Of a DNA stretch of 64,000 bases, positions 63,343-64,000 are shown piece after piece. A program made the translations under genes and the position numbers. The DNA lies in assembly GCF_029510815.1 (NCBI RefSeq), contig NZ_CP120360.1, positions 930,001-994,000 on the forward strand, read 5' to 3'. Below the pieces are notes generated by a model, which saw only the letters and a program-made list of their open reading frames with translations, did not search any database and was not told where the DNA came from. The DNA comes from Janibacter sp. DB-40. GTDB lineage: Bacteria > Actinomycetota > Actinomycetes > Actinomycetales > Dermatophilaceae. How positions within the stretch are numbered: the first letter of the stretch is position 1; the number at the start of each line of letters is the position of its first letter.

Positions 63343-64000
63343 ATGACCCACGAGTCCCTGCTGGCCGAGGCGCTCGTCGAGGCGGCTCGCGAGATCAACA
63401 CCCCCCAGGACCTGGAGGGCACGCTGGACGGCATCGTGCAGGCTGCCGCGCACTCGCTCGAGGACATCGACCACGTCGGCATCTCGATCGTCCACCGGAG
63501 GGGCGACATCGAGACGAAGGCCGGCACCGACCAGCTGGTGTGGGAGCTCGACGCACTGCAGTACTCCCTGCGCGAGGGGCCCTGCGTCCAGGCGGTGGAG
63601 TCCGACTCGGTCACCGTCGCGAACCGGATGCGCGACGAGACGCGGTGGCCCAACTTCGTGCCCCGCGCGGTCGAGATGGGGGTCCGGGCGCAGATGGGCG
63701 TGCGGCTGTACGTCGAGCCGGAGACGCTCGGCGTGCTCAACCTCTACGCCACCGAGAGCGACACGATCGATGCCGAGGTGGTCCACACCGCGGAGCTGTT
63801 CGCCGTCCACGCCGCCATCGCCCTGGGGCGGGCTCGGCGCGAGGAGCAGCTCGGCGAGGCCATCGCCACGCGCAAGGCGATCGGCCAGGCGGTCGGGCTG
63901 GTGATGGAGCGGTACCGGATCGACGAGGACCGCGCGTTCCAGTTCCTGGTCCGCGTCTCCACCACGAGCAACATCAAGATCCGTGACCTCGCCCAGGAGC
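63343..64000 (+). CDS. GAF-ANTAR domain transcription antiterminator (3' end beyond window)
   Basis: 219 codons are inside the window. An N-terminal GAF domain (SLEDIDHVGISIVHRRGDI...YSLREGPCVQAVES...MGVRLYVEPETLGVLNLYA) is followed by an ANTAR domain (RKAIGQAVGLVMERYRIDEDRAFQFLVRVSTTSNIKIRDLAQE), which binds RNA two-hexaloop hairpins to prevent termination. The ANTAR end and stop lie just off the right edge. GGAGGAA precedes the ATG; a TACGCT -10 box lies at 63292. The signal for its GAF domain is unknown. Confidence 0.93.
   Translation, partial: MTHESLLAEALVEAAREINTPQDLEGTLDGIVQAAAHSLEDIDHVGISIVHRRGDIETKAGTDQLVWELDALQYSLREGPCVQAVESDSVTVANRMRDETRWPNFVPRAVEMGVRAQMGVRLYVEPETLGVLNLYATESDTIDAEVVHTAELFAVHAAIALGRARREEQLGEAIATRKAIGQAVGLVMERYRIDEDRAFQFLVRVSTTSNIKIRDLAQE

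Overview
The window is about 64 kb of very GC-rich (roughly 70%) actinobacterial chromosome. Three things point there: the divergent glgE/glgP pair, typical of actinobacterial alpha-glucan metabolism; a GAF-ANTAR regulator; and a housekeeping order (etfBA - iscS - mnmA - MetE-like - ligA - gatCAB - ilvBNC - leuB) that, from memory, resembles the Mycobacterium tuberculosis Rv2995c-Rv3031 region. A Micrococcales/Intrasporangiaceae-type organism would fit, but the family is a guess. No rRNA, tRNA, CRISPR or recognisable transposase was seen.

Layout. 0-8.2 kb: glycogen/maltosyl metabolism (glgE cut by the left edge, glgP, glgX) around a dicarboxylate/amino-acid symporter. 8.2-11.5 kb: a tightly coupled operon of a YbjN-like protein, enoyl-CoA hydratase, methyltransferase, hexapeptide acyltransferase and small NIF3-like protein. 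11.6-14.6 kb: etfBA and a secreted peptidoglycan-hydrolase-like protein. 14.7-18.2 kb (minus): a drug-efflux MFS protein, an SDR enzyme and a DinB2-type polymerase. 18.3-21.7 kb: iscS, mnmA, MetE-like. 21.7-30.0 kb: an accessory, translationally coupled eight-gene operon combining a molybdenum hydroxylase (coxSLM), a PxpABC-type lactamase and a biotin carboxylase with its carrier. 30.1-31.7 kb: an acyl-CoA synthetase between copies of a 31-bp repeat. 31.8-46.3 kb: ligA, a DEAD-box helicase, tpx, HIT, a nitrilase-family amidase, a DUF559 endonuclease-like gene bracketed by palindromic repeats, gatCAB, a 2-hydroxyacid dehydrogenase, sixA and a GNAT enzyme. 46.4-63.3 kb: branched-chain amino acid synthesis (ilvBNC, ilvD, leuB, ilvE, cimA), interrupted by a frameshifted tandem ABC exporter and an MFS transporter with an unusual C-terminal tail. 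63.3 kb to the edge: the GAF-ANTAR protein.

How the genes work together. glgE, glgP and glgX make, phosphorolyse and debranch alpha-glucan. ilvBN, ilvC, ilvD and ilvE cover the common valine/isoleucine path, cimA supplies 2-oxobutanoate precursor from pyruvate, and leuB serves both citramalate and leucine routes. Two of these units (ilvB and cimA) have short upstream leader peptides rich in branched-chain residues followed by terminator-like structures, suggesting attenuation. At least eleven genes appear to be read from leaderless mRNAs, with a TANNNT -10 box 6-7 nt before the start codon.

Most unusual: the DUF559 gene with four copies of a 23-bp repeat arranged as two inverted pairs (39.0-40.2 kb), one of which supplies the gene's own stop codon; the molybdenum-hydroxylase/PxpABC/biotin-carboxylase operon, which looks like an undescribed N-heterocycle or lactam catabolic route; and a strongly over-represented 9-mer (CCCCCTTCG/CGAAGGGGG, 34 copies counted by eye) that is almost absent from the accessory operon.
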